Source: an uncultured Caulobacteraceae bacterium (lineage in GTDB: Bacteria > Pseudomonadota > Alphaproteobacteria > Caulobacterales > Caulobacteraceae). Taken from it: DNA of 64,000 nucleotides. How positions within the stretch are numbered: the stretch's first letter is position 1; the number at the start of each line of letters is the position of its first letter. Below, piece after piece: positions 55,708 through 63,826 of this stretch. A program made the position numbers and the translations under genes. Where the stretch lies: the NCBI GenBank assembly GCA_937138625.1, contig CAKZPF010000003.1, positions 547,645 to 611,644 of the forward strand, read 5' to 3'. The notes beneath the pieces are model-generated. The model was not told the origin of the DNA. It saw only the letters and a program-made list of their open reading frames with translations, and searched no databases.

Positions 55708-55739
55708 AAAAAAACGCCCCGGCAATACCGAGGCGTTTT
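55708..55739 (-). terminator. Terminator of the S46 peptidase gene
   Basis: On the minus strand AAAACGCCT-CGG-TATTG-CCG-GGGCGTTTT followed by a run of seven T in total, about 20 bp after the stop codon. Confidence 0.87.
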
Positions 55740-55759
55740 CAATAGGTTGACATCAAAGC

Positions 55760-57832
55760 CTATTCGACGTTCAGCTCTTTCAAGATGCGATCTTGGCGAT
55801 AGACATGACGCAAGGCCTCGGTGATGGCCGGTGTCGAGACCGACACCGTGCGGTTGATGCGGCCATCATAGCCATAGGCCCCACCCAGCGAGTGGATGTT
55901 GCCGTCAAAGACGGCGCCCACAACCTCGGCGCTGGTGTTGATGATGGGCGAGCCCGAGTTTCCACCAATGATGTCATGGGTCGAGACAAAGTCATAAGTG
56001 GTGTCGAGATCCAAACGCCCCTTGGCCGACGCCCAGCGTGCCGGCAGCACGAAGGGATCAAAACCCGTGGCCCGATCATAAAGACCACCGATCTTGGTGC
56101 GCCAGGGCACCGTCACACCATTATAGGTCCAGCCCTTGGCCACACCATAGCTGAGGCGCAAGGTGAAGGTGGCATCGGGATAGACACTGTCGCCATACAG
56201 CGCGAAGCGGGCCTTGGCGATGCGCTCGGCGGCGCGATCCACAGGGCCCTCGACGCGGGCCTCATAGGCTTTGCGCACCGCACGGGCATCCTCGTCGATT
56301 TGGCGGGCATAGATGATCAACGGATCCCGGGATTTGGCGATGGCTTCGGCGCCACCTTCCCACAAGGCTTTGCGGACTTTTGGGTCATCCAACTTGGTGC
56401 CGCTGACCAAACGCTTGGCCAAGGCTTCGGGAGACTCACGCCCCAACAAGGTCTGAGTTTCCGGTGCATCCACCGTCAGATACTCGCGAGATTTCGACAG
56501 CCAAAAGCTTAGCTTCAAGGTCTCAAGCTCGGGGTCGATGGGCTGCTTGTCCAACAGGTTTTTTTCCATCAGTGGCAGCTTGGCTTCGGTATAGGTGGCC
56601 ATACGCTCGCCATTGGGCTTTTCCCGCTCATCGGCCGCACGCACCAAGTGGCGCGCATACGCAAACAGCTTCGAGCGCATGCCGGCTTGGGCCTCGAGGA
56701 AATTGGCCTTCATGAACAGCTCACGATAGGCCTCCATGGCCGTTTCAATTTCGCCCCAGGGGTCACCGATCTCTTGGCGCAGCTTGGGGTTGGCGGCCAC
56801 TTGGGCGCGCAGTTTCTTTTCCTGTTCCATCTTTTTGCCAAAGAACACAGGATCCAACAGCGCATTGTGGCGACCATAGAAGGCTTTGAAGCTGTTTTCG
56901 GTGCCAAACAGAGTGTCGGTGGCGATGCGTTTGTGTTCGGCGCTGCGCTCGCTGAAGGCGATCAAACGCCCCCGCAGCTCGGAACGCAGCAGCTGGCGCA
57001 CCGGGATGGACAGGTCGCGATCCACCTGCATTTGCGCCACCGTCATCAAACGGCGTGTGGACCCAGGGTTCCCGGCCACGAACAAGAGGTCCCCTTCACT
57101 GGCGCCTTGGGTGCTCCAACGCAAATAGGTGGGCGTTTGGGCGGGTTTGTCGTTCTCATACAAACGAATAAAGGCCGCATCCATGGCATAACGGGGGAAG
57201 TTGAAGTTATCCGGATCGCCACCAAAGAAGGCCGCACCGATTTCCGGCGCAAAACTCAGGCGCACATCGGAATATTTTCGGTATTGATAAAGCTTGAATT
57301 GACCACCGCGATAGAGGTTCACAACCTGGCAGCGCATGTGGTCATTGTCTTTGCAGGCGGCCTTTTCGATATCGGCAATAGCAGCATCACGGGCTTTGAC
57401 AAAGTCCTCGCCGGTTTTGCCCTCGGCCGCAGTCAGGACCTTATCGGTCACATCGGTGATGGATTGCAGGATTTCTGCCTGCATGCCTGGGCATTGTTTT
57501 TCGCCTGACAAACTGGCCGTCAGGAACCCATTGGCCACATAATCATTTTTCTTGTCCGACAGATTTTGCGCACAGCGCACAATGCAGTGGTGGTTGGTCA
57601 GCACCAGACCTTCGGGTGAGACCACCGAGGCCGAACAGCCCGAGGTCAAGCGCACCGCCGCCCCGCGCACATGATCCAACCATTGCTGGGTCACGGTGAA
57701 GCCATGCTGTTTGGCCACGGCCTCTTTGGGGAAGTTGTCGAAGGTCCACATGCCCTCCTCGGCTTTGGCCGTGGTGGCCAACAGGCTGCTGGCGGCCAAA
57801 ACGACGCCCGCCCATTTGATCGATGCTTTCAT
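55760..57832 (-). CDS. S46 family dipeptidyl-peptidase (DPP7/DPP11 type)
   Basis: A 690-residue periplasmic serine exopeptidase that removes dipeptides. Signal peptide MKASIKWAGVVLAASSLLAT with cleavage after KAEE or nearby. The trypsin-like triad is His in LTNHHCIV, Asp in the FPRYAMD region and Ser in GGNSGSPI. The residue after FD in VVGAVFDGNIHS is Gly, which in characterised members goes with DPP7-type hydrophobic preference rather than acidic DPP11. The ATG at 57832 follows GGAGAGG; the longer frame would bury the signal peptide. Confidence 0.93.
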   Translation of the reverse strand: MKASIKWAGVVLAASSLLATTAKAEEGMWTFDNFPKEAVAKQHGFTVTQQWLDHVRGAAVRLTSGCSASVVSPEGLVLTNHHCIVRCAQNLSDKKNDYVANGFLTASLSGEKQCPGMQAEILQSITDVTDKVLTAAEGKTGEDFVKARDAAIADIEKAACKDNDHMRCQVVNLYRGGQFKLYQYRKYSDVRLSFAPEIGAAFFGGDPDNFNFPRYAMDAAFIRLYENDKPAQTPTYLRWSTQGASEGDLLFVAGNPGSTRRLMTVAQMQVDRDLSIPVRQLLRSELRGRLIAFSERSAEHKRIATDTLFGTENSFKAFYGRHNALLDPVFFGKKMEQEKKLRAQVAANPKLRQEIGDPWGEIETAMEAYRELFMKANFLEAQAGMRSKLFAYARHLVRAADEREKPNGERMATYTEAKLPLMEKNLLDKQPIDPELETLKLSFWLSKSREYLTVDAPETQTLLGRESPEALAKRLVSGTKLDDPKVRKALWEGGAEAIAKSRDPLIIYARQIDEDARAVRKAYEARVEGPVDRAAERIAKARFALYGDSVYPDATFTLRLSYGVAKGWTYNGVTVPWRTKIGGLYDRATGFDPFVLPARWASAKGRLDLDTTYDFVSTHDIIGGNSGSPIINTSAEVVGAVFDGNIHSLGGAYGYDGRINRTVSVSTPAITEALRHVYRQDRILKELNVE

Positions 57833-58024
57833 GCCCCTCTCCTTGGTCTTGGTGAAAGATGCCTCGGGTTTAGCGTGAGCCCCTGCCTTATGCCAATGAC
57901 AATTTGGAAAGTTTTCCCCAAACAAATTGTCGCGCCTGCTGCCCGCCAACAGCCCCACGCCGCCCCCGCCTCGGCCAACAGATGCAAAATCGCAACATTG
58001 AAAACTTCTTCTTGATTAACCCTT

Positions 58025-58052
58025 TTGTGCTGTCTTCTCTGGTGACTATAGT
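58025..58052 (+). promoter_or_regulatory. Probable promoter of the CobS-like gene
   Basis: TTGTGC (58025-58030), 16 bases, TATAGT (58047-58052), about 20 bp before the start codon. Confidence 0.5.
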
Positions 58053-58073
58053 AAGGAAAAAGAGGATTCTCCT

Positions 58074-58820
58074 ATGCGCATTTTGGATGACTTTTCGATT
58101 GTCGCTGGTCGTCTGACCCGGCTGCCCCTGTTTCCCCGCGATGACACGTCGTCCGAACGCCTGGCCGAGGCCTGGCGCGCGGCCCCCGCCGTGGGGGCCT
58201 TGATCGGCTTGGTGGCCGGTGGAGCCTATTGGGTTGCCAATTTGCTCAGCTTTTCGACATTGACATGTGCGGTGGTGGCCTCGGCGGTGTTGATGGCCGC
58301 CTATCGCGGCCGCCGTGAAGGGGCCATTGCCGAAGCCGCAGAAAGCCTGCTGGGCCCTGACGAGGATGATGGCCGCAATTTGGGCGCCGTGGGCCTGGCC
58401 ATGACGCTGCTGACCGTGTTGTTGCAGGTGGCCTTGATCGAATCGATCGCCGAACCCAGCCGCGTGATCGCCGCCCTGATCACCATGGGCGCTGTGGGTC
58501 ATGGGGCCTGGGTGGTGGCCTATGCGCGCTGGCCGCACAGTGAAGGCGAAACTGCGCCGCTGGATCAACCCACCGAAGATCGCGCCACCTTTGCCATGTT
58601 GCTGACCTTGGGCATTGCCGTGCTGACGGGCTGGGTCTGGGGCCTGGTGGCCGCCGGCCTTGCGGGTTTGGCGGCGCTGGTAGCGATGAACATCCTGAAA
58701 AAGCACCAAGAGCTCAGCCGTGAGCCGGCCCTGGCGGCTGTGGCCGTCAAGGCGGAAATGGTCACATTGCTGGTCTATGCCGCTGCGGCTGCCAGTGCCA
58801 GTGGCTTGGCGCGCTTTTAA
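58074..58820 (+). CDS. CobS-like multi-pass membrane protein with the active-site motif lost
   Basis: A 248-residue protein with about six helices. The N terminus DFSIVAGRLTRLPLFP, then AWRAAPAVGALIGLVAGGAYWVA, follows cobalamin synthase CobS closely. Where CobS has the HEDGLADTADG metal/catalytic motif, this protein has RREGAIAEAAESLLG, with every acidic ligand and His missing. No cobalamin genes are nearby. It is probably a diverged, catalytically dead relative or one with a new substrate. The ribosome site GAGGATTCTCCT precedes the ATG. Confidence 0.6.
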   Translation: MRILDDFSIVAGRLTRLPLFPRDDTSSERLAEAWRAAPAVGALIGLVAGGAYWVANLLSFSTLTCAVVASAVLMAAYRGRREGAIAEAAESLLGPDEDDGRNLGAVGLAMTLLTVLLQVALIESIAEPSRVIAALITMGAVGHGAWVVAYARWPHSEGETAPLDQPTEDRATFAMLLTLGIAVLTGWVWGLVAAGLAGLAALVAMNILKKHQELSREPALAAVAVKAEMVTLLVYAAAAASASGLARF

Positions 58821-58929
58821 AATTGGCCAGATTTTAAAAACGGGAAATCTTCACGGCTCATCAACCCCAAATCACGTATAATGGGGGTCTGGTGCGTGAT
58901 CACTTCACGCAAAAGATGAGCGGAGATTG

Positions 58930-59466
58930 ATGAGCAAACCTTGGATTTATGCGAGTATTCTTGTGGTCGCCTCGGCCTTGGCCGGTGGTGTGGCCCACGA
59001 GATGAATCGCCTGACCGAGGCCAATGCCCCCGCTGATCCCAGCCCACAGACCGTGCATCGTCACATTCGCAACTCCAGCCTGGACGTAAACCTGTTGTAT
59101 GGCCAAGCCGCTGTGCCACGGGATGATGATGGGCATTTTTGGGCGAATTCCAATGTCAACGGTCGGATCATTCGCTTTATGGTGGACACGGGCGCCTCGA
59201 CGGTGGCCCTGCCCCGCGCCGAGGCCATTCGCCTGGGGCTATCGCCGGAGACCTTTGTCTTTGATCAGCCGGTGCGCACCGCCAACGGCGAGGTCAAGGC
59301 CGCGCGTGTGATGCTGGCTTCGGTTGAGGTGGGCTCTATTCGTGTGGAAAATGTCGAGGCCCTGATTGTCAATGAAGGCCTGGATACGCCCCTGTTGGGC
59401 ATGAGCTTTCTCGGTCGCCTTTCAAAGCTCGAAATCACTTCGCGACAATTGGTCCTCAAGCGCTAG
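58930..59466 (+). CDS. Retropepsin-like (clan AA) aspartic protease, membrane-anchored
   Basis: A 178-residue protein of the TIGR02281 type. It has an N-terminal membrane anchor or signal (PWIYASILVVASALAGG), then a single retropepsin domain with the catalytic FMVDTGASTVALP and the LLGMSFLGRL flap-end motif. It would act as a homodimer outside the cytoplasm. The ATG at 58930 follows GGAG. Common in alphaproteobacteria; substrate unknown. Confidence 0.9.
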   Translation: MSKPWIYASILVVASALAGGVAHEMNRLTEANAPADPSPQTVHRHIRNSSLDVNLLYGQAAVPRDDDGHFWANSNVNGRIIRFMVDTGASTVALPRAEAIRLGLSPETFVFDQPVRTANGEVKAARVMLASVEVGSIRVENVEALIVNEGLDTPLLGMSFLGRLSKLEITSRQLVLKR

Positions 59467-59504
59467 AGCCTCTTTCGTTTACAACCCTGCGTGTGACGCG
59501 CCCC

Positions 59505-59697
59505 TGGCGCGAACGATTTATGCCCATGGCCTTGGCCGTGGCGTGCACGACTGTGCACCGGCGAAGCCGCCCCCGTGGAGCCGTGCGCAGCGCATGGCGC
59601 GAACGATTTATACCCATGGCCTTGGCCGTGGCGTGCACGACTGTGCACCGGCGAAGCCGCCCCCGTGGAGCCGCGCGCAGCGCATGGCGCGAACGAT
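59505..59697 (-). repeat. Tandem ~90-bp palindromic repeat, two units plus a partial (left array)
   Basis: TGGCGCGAACGATT recurs at 59505 and 59595, and TGGCGCGAACGAT again at 59685, giving two full 90-bp units. Each unit holds GTGCAC-GACT-GTGCAC, GGCC-TT-GGCC and a CGGC-GAA-GCCG hairpin. The same unit, inverted, forms the array at 63827-64000. Confidence 0.9.
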
Positions 59698-59705
59698 ATA
59701 ACTTC

Positions 59706-59736
59706 AAAAAAAAGACCCCCGAAAATTCTGGGGGTC
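59706..59736 (-). terminator. Terminator of the left RNA-like element
   Basis: On the minus strand GACCCCC-AGAATTTTC-GGGGGTC followed by eight T. Sequence-matched to the terminator at 63788-63818 (one base differs in the loop). Confidence 0.88.
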
Positions 59737-60023
59737 ATAAGGTAAACTTCTAGGAGGAGACAAAAAAACGTTCAGTTCAGCAGGTCAGCCGCATCAGCAT
59801 TCCCGGACAAAAAGGTATAAAAAAATGAATAAAGTAAGCTTTGGTCCGATGCTTGGCTGGGGTGCGGGAGGAGGAGGAAACAGGTGCCGCCCATCGGATA
59901 AAGGACGCGAGGTACGATGCCAAAACACACATCTGCAGGGGGGAGGAAAAACCCACGTCTTAATTGTCTGGGAAGGGATGCGTCCGGGAATTTTGATAAC
60001 GGCCAACCGGCTCAACTGAACGC
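59706..60023 (-). ncRNA. Candidate structured RNA, left copy (~318 nt)
   Basis: Predicted from the promoter at 60030-60058 to the terminator at 59706. Bases 60022-59982 pair with 59808-59769 to form an imperfect ~40-nt stem (CGTTCAGTT/AACTGAACG, AGC/GCT, a G/C-rich middle, TTCCCGGAC/GTCCGGGAA). The interior has a CCGATG/CATCGG hairpin enclosing CCTCCTCCTCCC. CTCCTCC recurs near 59754 before the terminator. I see no convincing reading frame, although the first 13 codons from a TTG resemble those in the right copy. A MITE-like DNA element is the main alternative. Confidence 0.55.
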
Positions 60024-60029
60024 AAAATC

Positions 60030-60058
60030 AGTGTCTCAAATTCCCAGCCTGGCGTCAA
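60030..60058 (-). promoter_or_regulatory. Promoter of the left RNA-like element
   Basis: TTGACG (60058-60053), 17 bases, GACACT (60035-60030). Counting seven bases on gives a start at 60023, the first G of the terminal stem. The right copy has the same geometry. DNA from 60059 to 60153 has only an AT-rich GGCAAA/TTTGCC hairpin and no gene. Confidence 0.5.
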
Positions 60059-60153
60059 CGGCAAAATCCAGAAATTCGCAAATTTTTTGCCGTTAACCAT
60101 GTAAACACCCCGAAAAAAGGGCATATTATTTTACCTTGGGAATTTTGTCCAAA

Positions 60154-60972
60154 CTACGTGCGCGAGGTGAAAAACACCACAATAGCCGTTAAAATCATAT
60201 AGATAGCAAAAGAACGGCGCAAGGCCGACCGCGGCAGGCTGTGGGCCAAGCGTGCGCCCACAGGCGCCGTCGTGACGGTGCAGATGGCCAACGCCACCAC
60301 CGCCGGCAGGTTCACCGCCCCCACCGTCAAGGGCGGCGTTTCTGTCAGATCGAGATTGATCACAATATATAGGATTGCTGACGGAATGGCCGTGGCCAAC
60401 CCAAAGCCCGTGGCCGTGCCCACAGCCCGATGGATAGGCAAGCCACAAAGGCTAAGGGTCGTCGCCCCAAAGGCACCACCACCCACCCCCATCATCGCTG
60501 AGGCCCCGCCGATAAACACAGAGATCAGCTTCTGCCCCCAGCCCGTCGGTGGGCTTTGGCGGATTTGTGTACCCTCGGGCAGCAAACCCAAGATGGCGGC
60601 GATCATCAGGGAAAAACCACCATAGATCAGGCCCAAACCGGCTTCGGGCGTCAGGCGCGCCAGCACCGCCCCCAATACCGCCCCCACGCACACCCACGGC
60701 GCCCAGCGGCGCAAAATGGCGAAATCCACCGCCCCCTTGGCATGATGTGCCAGCAACGATCGGCCCGTGGTGACAATAATAATGGTCAAAGAGGTGCCAA
60801 TGGCCACGTGCAGATTATAAGGCCCACCCAGGCCCAAGACCTCGAACACCACATAAAGTGCCGGCACAATGGTGGTGCCACCACCCACCCCAAATAATCC
60901 ACCAACAAAGCCCGCAAACAGCCCGGCACTGATCAGCGCCAACAGCACCCAGATCAGATCCGGCGTGATCAT
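60154..60972 (-). CDS. TauE/SafE (TSUP) family membrane permease
   Basis: A 272-residue protein with eight hydrophobic helices in two repeats. GFVGGLFGVGGGTTIVPAL near the start and MMGVGGGAFGATTLSLCG midway are the duplicated TSUP signature. Family members export sulfite, sulfoacetate or related anions; the substrate is not readable here. Its ATG overlaps the dusA stop codon (ATGA). Confidence 0.92.
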   Translation of the reverse strand: MITPDLIWVLLALISAGLFAGFVGGLFGVGGGTTIVPALYVVFEVLGLGGPYNLHVAIGTSLTIIIVTTGRSLLAHHAKGAVDFAILRRWAPWVCVGAVLGAVLARLTPEAGLGLIYGGFSLMIAAILGLLPEGTQIRQSPPTGWGQKLISVFIGGASAMMGVGGGAFGATTLSLCGLPIHRAVGTATGFGLATAIPSAILYIVINLDLTETPPLTVGAVNLPAVVALAICTVTTAPVGARLAHSLPRSALRRSFAIYMILTAIVVFFTSRT

Positions 60973-61991
60973 GACACGGTCTCGGGCGGCAGTGGCGATG
61001 TGGCCACATGCGCAAGGGCGCGGCTGAGAACTTCAGGCCCAGCCCCAGGTTTGTGCGCGGTCTCGGCGATTTCCCGACGGAACAACCGCCCACCCTTCTG
61101 ACCGTGAAACAGGCCCAAAACGGGCTTCAGCAACAGGGGCAGCGACACGCCGGCCTGCAATTGGACCTCCATATACTCTTGGTATTCCGCCAAAGCCTGG
61201 TGTCGACTGGTGGCGCGGGCTTCACCAAAGATTTCAGCATCCACGCCCAATAAGACCGCCGGCGTTTGATACGCGGCACGCCCCATCATCACCCCATCCA
61301 CATGCTGAAGGTGGCCTTGGGTTTCCGCCAAGGTTTGCACGCCCCCGTTCACAATGATCTCTAGATCGGGGAAGGCGCGCTTGGCGGCATAGACCAGATC
61401 ATAATCCAGTGGTGGGATGGTGCGGTTATCCTTGGGGCTGAGGCCCTGCAAGATCGCTTTGCGGGCGTGGATGGTGAAACTGCTGACGCCCGAAGTTTTC
61501 ACCACCTCAAGAAAAGGAAACAAAGTCTGATGCGGGTCATCGTCATCCACCCCTAAGCGGTGTTTGATGGTCACCGGCCGATCGGTCGCGGCCACCATGG
61601 CCGCCAGGCAGTCCGCCACCAATTGGGGCTCTTGCATCAAACAGGCCCCAAAGCGGCCCGACTGCACCCGGTCGGATGGACACCCCACATTCAGATTGAC
61701 CTCATCATAGCCCCAATCGGTGCAGATGCGCGTGGCCTCGGCCAATTTTTGCGGATCCGATCCCCCCAGCTGCACGGCCACCGGATGCTCGCGCGCATCA
61801 AAGCCCAACAGACGATCCCGATCACCATGAATAATGGCATCCGCCGTGACCATTTCGGTGTACAACAGCGATCGTGCGCTGAGGATACGGTGAAACACCC
61901 GACAGTGGCGGTCGGTCCAGTCCATCATCGGGGCAACAGAGAAGCGTCGCACAAGATGGGCCAAAGCGGGCTGATCGTTCATCCGCCCCAT
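60969..61991 (-). CDS. dusA: tRNA-dihydrouridine synthase A
   Basis: A 340-residue FMN enzyme that reduces uridine 20/20a in tRNA. Motifs are FSVAPMMDWTDRHCRVF, LNVGCPSDRVQSGRFGACLM (catalytic Cys), HARKAILQGLSPKDNR and VNGGVQTL, distinguishing DusA from DusB/C. dusA genes are known integration targets for some phages and islands, but I see no integrase here. Coupled to the TSUP gene downstream. Confidence 0.96.
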   Translation of the reverse strand: MGRMNDQPALAHLVRRFSVAPMMDWTDRHCRVFHRILSARSLLYTEMVTADAIIHGDRDRLLGFDAREHPVAVQLGGSDPQKLAEATRICTDWGYDEVNLNVGCPSDRVQSGRFGACLMQEPQLVADCLAAMVAATDRPVTIKHRLGVDDDDPHQTLFPFLEVVKTSGVSSFTIHARKAILQGLSPKDNRTIPPLDYDLVYAAKRAFPDLEIIVNGGVQTLAETQGHLQHVDGVMMGRAAYQTPAVLLGVDAEIFGEARATSRHQALAEYQEYMEVQLQAGVSLPLLLKPVLGLFHGQKGGRLFRREIAETAHKPGAGPEVLSRALAHVATSPLPPETVS

Positions 61992-62084
61992 CAGCCAAAG
62001 TTTTGCCTCGCTGGCAAGGGCTTGTTAGCAAAAAGTGGTGCTATGGTTTACGCCAAATCAACCCTAATCTGCTGAAATGCGCAG

Positions 62085-63314
62085 ATGATCTCTTTGCGCG
62101 CCTCCCTGACGGGTTTGATTACGGGTCTTGCGGTGCTGGCCACCAGCCCCGCACCAGCCGCCACACCGTTTGCCTTGACGGCGACGGTGGACGGCACCAC
62201 CTCGGCCCGAGCCTTTAACAACGCCGAAGAGGCCCTGCGCGGCATATCCACCGGCGAGTTGCAAAAGCTGTTCAGCAGTTACACCGATACCTCTGAAGTC
62301 TCGGCCACCTTGAATTTTCGCGGCTTGCCGATGACGTTTTCTTTTGCCGGGGGGTCAGACACTTTGCGCTTGCAAATTCCGGCCCTGGACATCGACGAAA
62401 CCTTTTCCGGCGCGGATCGCGGTGACAGCATCGACGAGATGGTCAACAGCTTTCAAGATGGCGCCCAAGTCTTCTCTGATCTTCAGAAAAAGCTGGCGGC
62501 TGTGTCGGCCATTGATCCGGTGGCAGGCAACCCCCAAAGCTTGATGAACATGATGGTGGACGAAACCTTTGCCGACGATGCCTTTGACGAGCGCCTGGTG
62601 ATGGGCCGCCCCTATAACCCCAAGGGTGACGCGCGCCTGCGGCCCGGCAAGATGCGCTCGGTGGGTGTGCGACAGGTCCAGTTTGATGCCAATGGCGTTG
62701 AGGGCAACAGCACGGTCATTCCCCTGACCTATACCGCCTCGCCCTCTGCCCGCACTATGGTCAAGTTTGGCTTTCCCATGGCCTATTGGTCGGCGGATGG
62801 GGCCAGCACCTTCAGCTTGGGCGCCCGTGTGGCGGCGCAAACCCGCATCAGCCGCCAATGGACCCTGACGCCGTCTGCCGGCTGGGGGGCGACGGTCTCA
62901 GGCGATTTGGGCTCGGCGGCGCATTTGCTGAACTTTGCTCTGACGAGCCGCTATGAAATGCCGCTCAGCCGCGGCATGACCTTGGTGTTCGGCAACACGG
63001 CGGGTTATGTGCGCACCATGGGGCTGAGCATCGGGGAGTATGACCTCGACCCCAAACTGGCCAACACCTATATGAAAAACGGCGTGCAATGGGAAAGCCC
63101 CACTTTGCATCTGTTGGGGCGATCCGGCACGGTCAAGACATCTTATGCCCTAACCAACTATTTCGGATCGGACCTTTATATGAACACCTTGCACGAGTTT
63201 GGTGCTGCCATCGGCGGCGGTGGCATGGCTGACCTGCCGGTGTCGGTCGAGGTCAAAAAGACCCTGGCCAATGATTACAACGCCACATCCCTGGGCATGA
63301 ACTTGCGGTTTTAG
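62085..63314 (+). CDS. Predicted outer-membrane beta-barrel protein
   Basis: A 409-residue protein with a signal peptide (MISLRASLTGLITGLAVLAT, cleavage after PAPAA). The first half is soluble with an acidic helix-rich part. From residue ~225 on it has alternating strands (TMVKFGFPMAYWS, STFSLGARVAAQTRI, HLLNFALTSRYEM, MTLVFGNTAGYVR) and ends in LGMNLRF with a C-terminal Phe, the typical BAM recognition signal. No family name is certain; resembles autotransporter-type barrels. It is divergent from dusA; the ribosome site is weak. Confidence 0.72.
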   Translation: MISLRASLTGLITGLAVLATSPAPAATPFALTATVDGTTSARAFNNAEEALRGISTGELQKLFSSYTDTSEVSATLNFRGLPMTFSFAGGSDTLRLQIPALDIDETFSGADRGDSIDEMVNSFQDGAQVFSDLQKKLAAVSAIDPVAGNPQSLMNMMVDETFADDAFDERLVMGRPYNPKGDARLRPGKMRSVGVRQVQFDANGVEGNSTVIPLTYTASPSARTMVKFGFPMAYWSADGASTFSLGARVAAQTRISRQWTLTPSAGWGATVSGDLGSAAHLLNFALTSRYEMPLSRGMTLVFGNTAGYVRTMGLSIGEYDLDPKLANTYMKNGVQWESPTLHLLGRSGTVKTSYALTNYFGSDLYMNTLHEFGAAIGGGGMADLPVSVEVKKTLANDYNATSLGMNLRF

Positions 63315-63327
63315 GCCCGTGCCGATA

Positions 63328-63353
63328 CCCCCGACAGAAGAATGTCAGGGGGG
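63328..63353 (+). terminator. Hairpin after the barrel gene, weak terminator
   Basis: CCCCCGACA and TGTCAGGGGG around GAAGAA, 14 bp after the stop codon, with one unpaired base and no T tract. It might be a Rho-assisted end. Confidence 0.45.
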
Positions 63354-63476
63354 CCGTTCCCTGTGCACGCGAATGGAAACTCCCCAAAACCTAAAATTAT
63401 CGGATTTTTTTCCTGCACTTTTCCGCCAGTTACACAGTTAACACAAAACCATCGGCATTTTTTTGCCAGGATGTCC

Positions 63477-63505
63477 TTGACCCAAAGCCCAAGTTTTGAG
63501 ATAGT
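63477..63505 (+). promoter_or_regulatory. Promoter of the right RNA-like element
   Basis: TTGACC (63477-63482), 17 bases, GATAGT (63500-63505), predicted start 63512, the first G of the terminal stem. It matches the left copy in spacing and position. The DNA from 63354 to 63476 is AT-rich with GTTAAC and TTTGCC words shared with the left copy, and no gene. Confidence 0.5.
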
Positions 63506-63511
63506 AATATT

Positions 63512-63818
63512 GCGTTCAGTTGAGCCATTTGGCTGTGATCAGATTTCCCGGACGCAGTTCTCCCAAACATTCGAATATTATTCGCTGCGCGATGTTTTGC
63601 TCATGCTTGGCGTATCCATGCTTTGATCATATTTTATATATTTTTTATTTCTTATTTCGTCTGGGTTTGGGGATCTGTTCCGGCCAAATCGTTCAACTGA
63701 ACGCTCAATGAGATATTTTATCTGTGATTTTACACTGATCATATTTTAAGTGTTTCATTTGGTCTCCTCCTTAAGTGATACTTCAACGACCCCCAGTATT
63801 TTCGGGGGTCTTTTTTTT
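63512..63818 (+). ncRNA. Candidate structured RNA, right copy (~307 nt)
   Basis: Predicted from the promoter to the terminator. GCGTTCAGTTGA (63512-63523) pairs perfectly with TCAACTGAACGC (63693-63704), and the stem continues inward (ATTTGGC with GCCAAAT, CAGAT with ATCTG). Compared with the left copy, two G-C pairs have become A-T and T-A, keeping pairing. The interior differs from the left copy and is AT-rich. GGTCTCCTCC near 63754 gives an anti-Shine-Dalgarno stretch before the terminator. Could instead be a mobile palindromic element. Confidence 0.55.
63788..63818 (+). terminator. Terminator of the right RNA-like element
   Basis: GACCCCC-AGTATTTTC-GGGGGTC followed by eight T; near-identical to the left copy in inverted orientation. 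Confidence 0.88.
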
Positions 63819-63826
63819 AATCATAT

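Noticed and set aside
59465..59753. Short frames within the 90-bp repeat array
   Set aside because: They simply translate the tandem repeat in both directions and have no start signal.
59794..60015. Minus-strand reading frame in the left RNA-like element starting at a TTG
   Set aside because: The first ~13 codons resemble those of a frame in the right copy (63520-63711) with some synonymous changes, but they coincide with the 5' stem arm, there is no ribosome site, and similarity stops after the stem.
60969..61991. Prophage or island inserted at dusA
   Set aside because: dusA is full length with normal start and end, and no integrase, phage or att duplication of dusA sequence is visible in the window.
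63342..63626. 94-codon plus-strand reading frame after the barrel gene
   Set aside because: It begins inside the hairpin at 63328-63353, has no ribosome site and crosses the promoter and 5' stem of the RNA-like element.
63705..63765. Tiny 17-codon frame on the minus strand behind a perfect AGGAGGAGA
   Set aside because: The matching left copy has the AGGAGGAGA but no equivalent frame, and the strand carrying the terminator points the other way, so the sequence is better read as CUCCUCC on the opposite strand.
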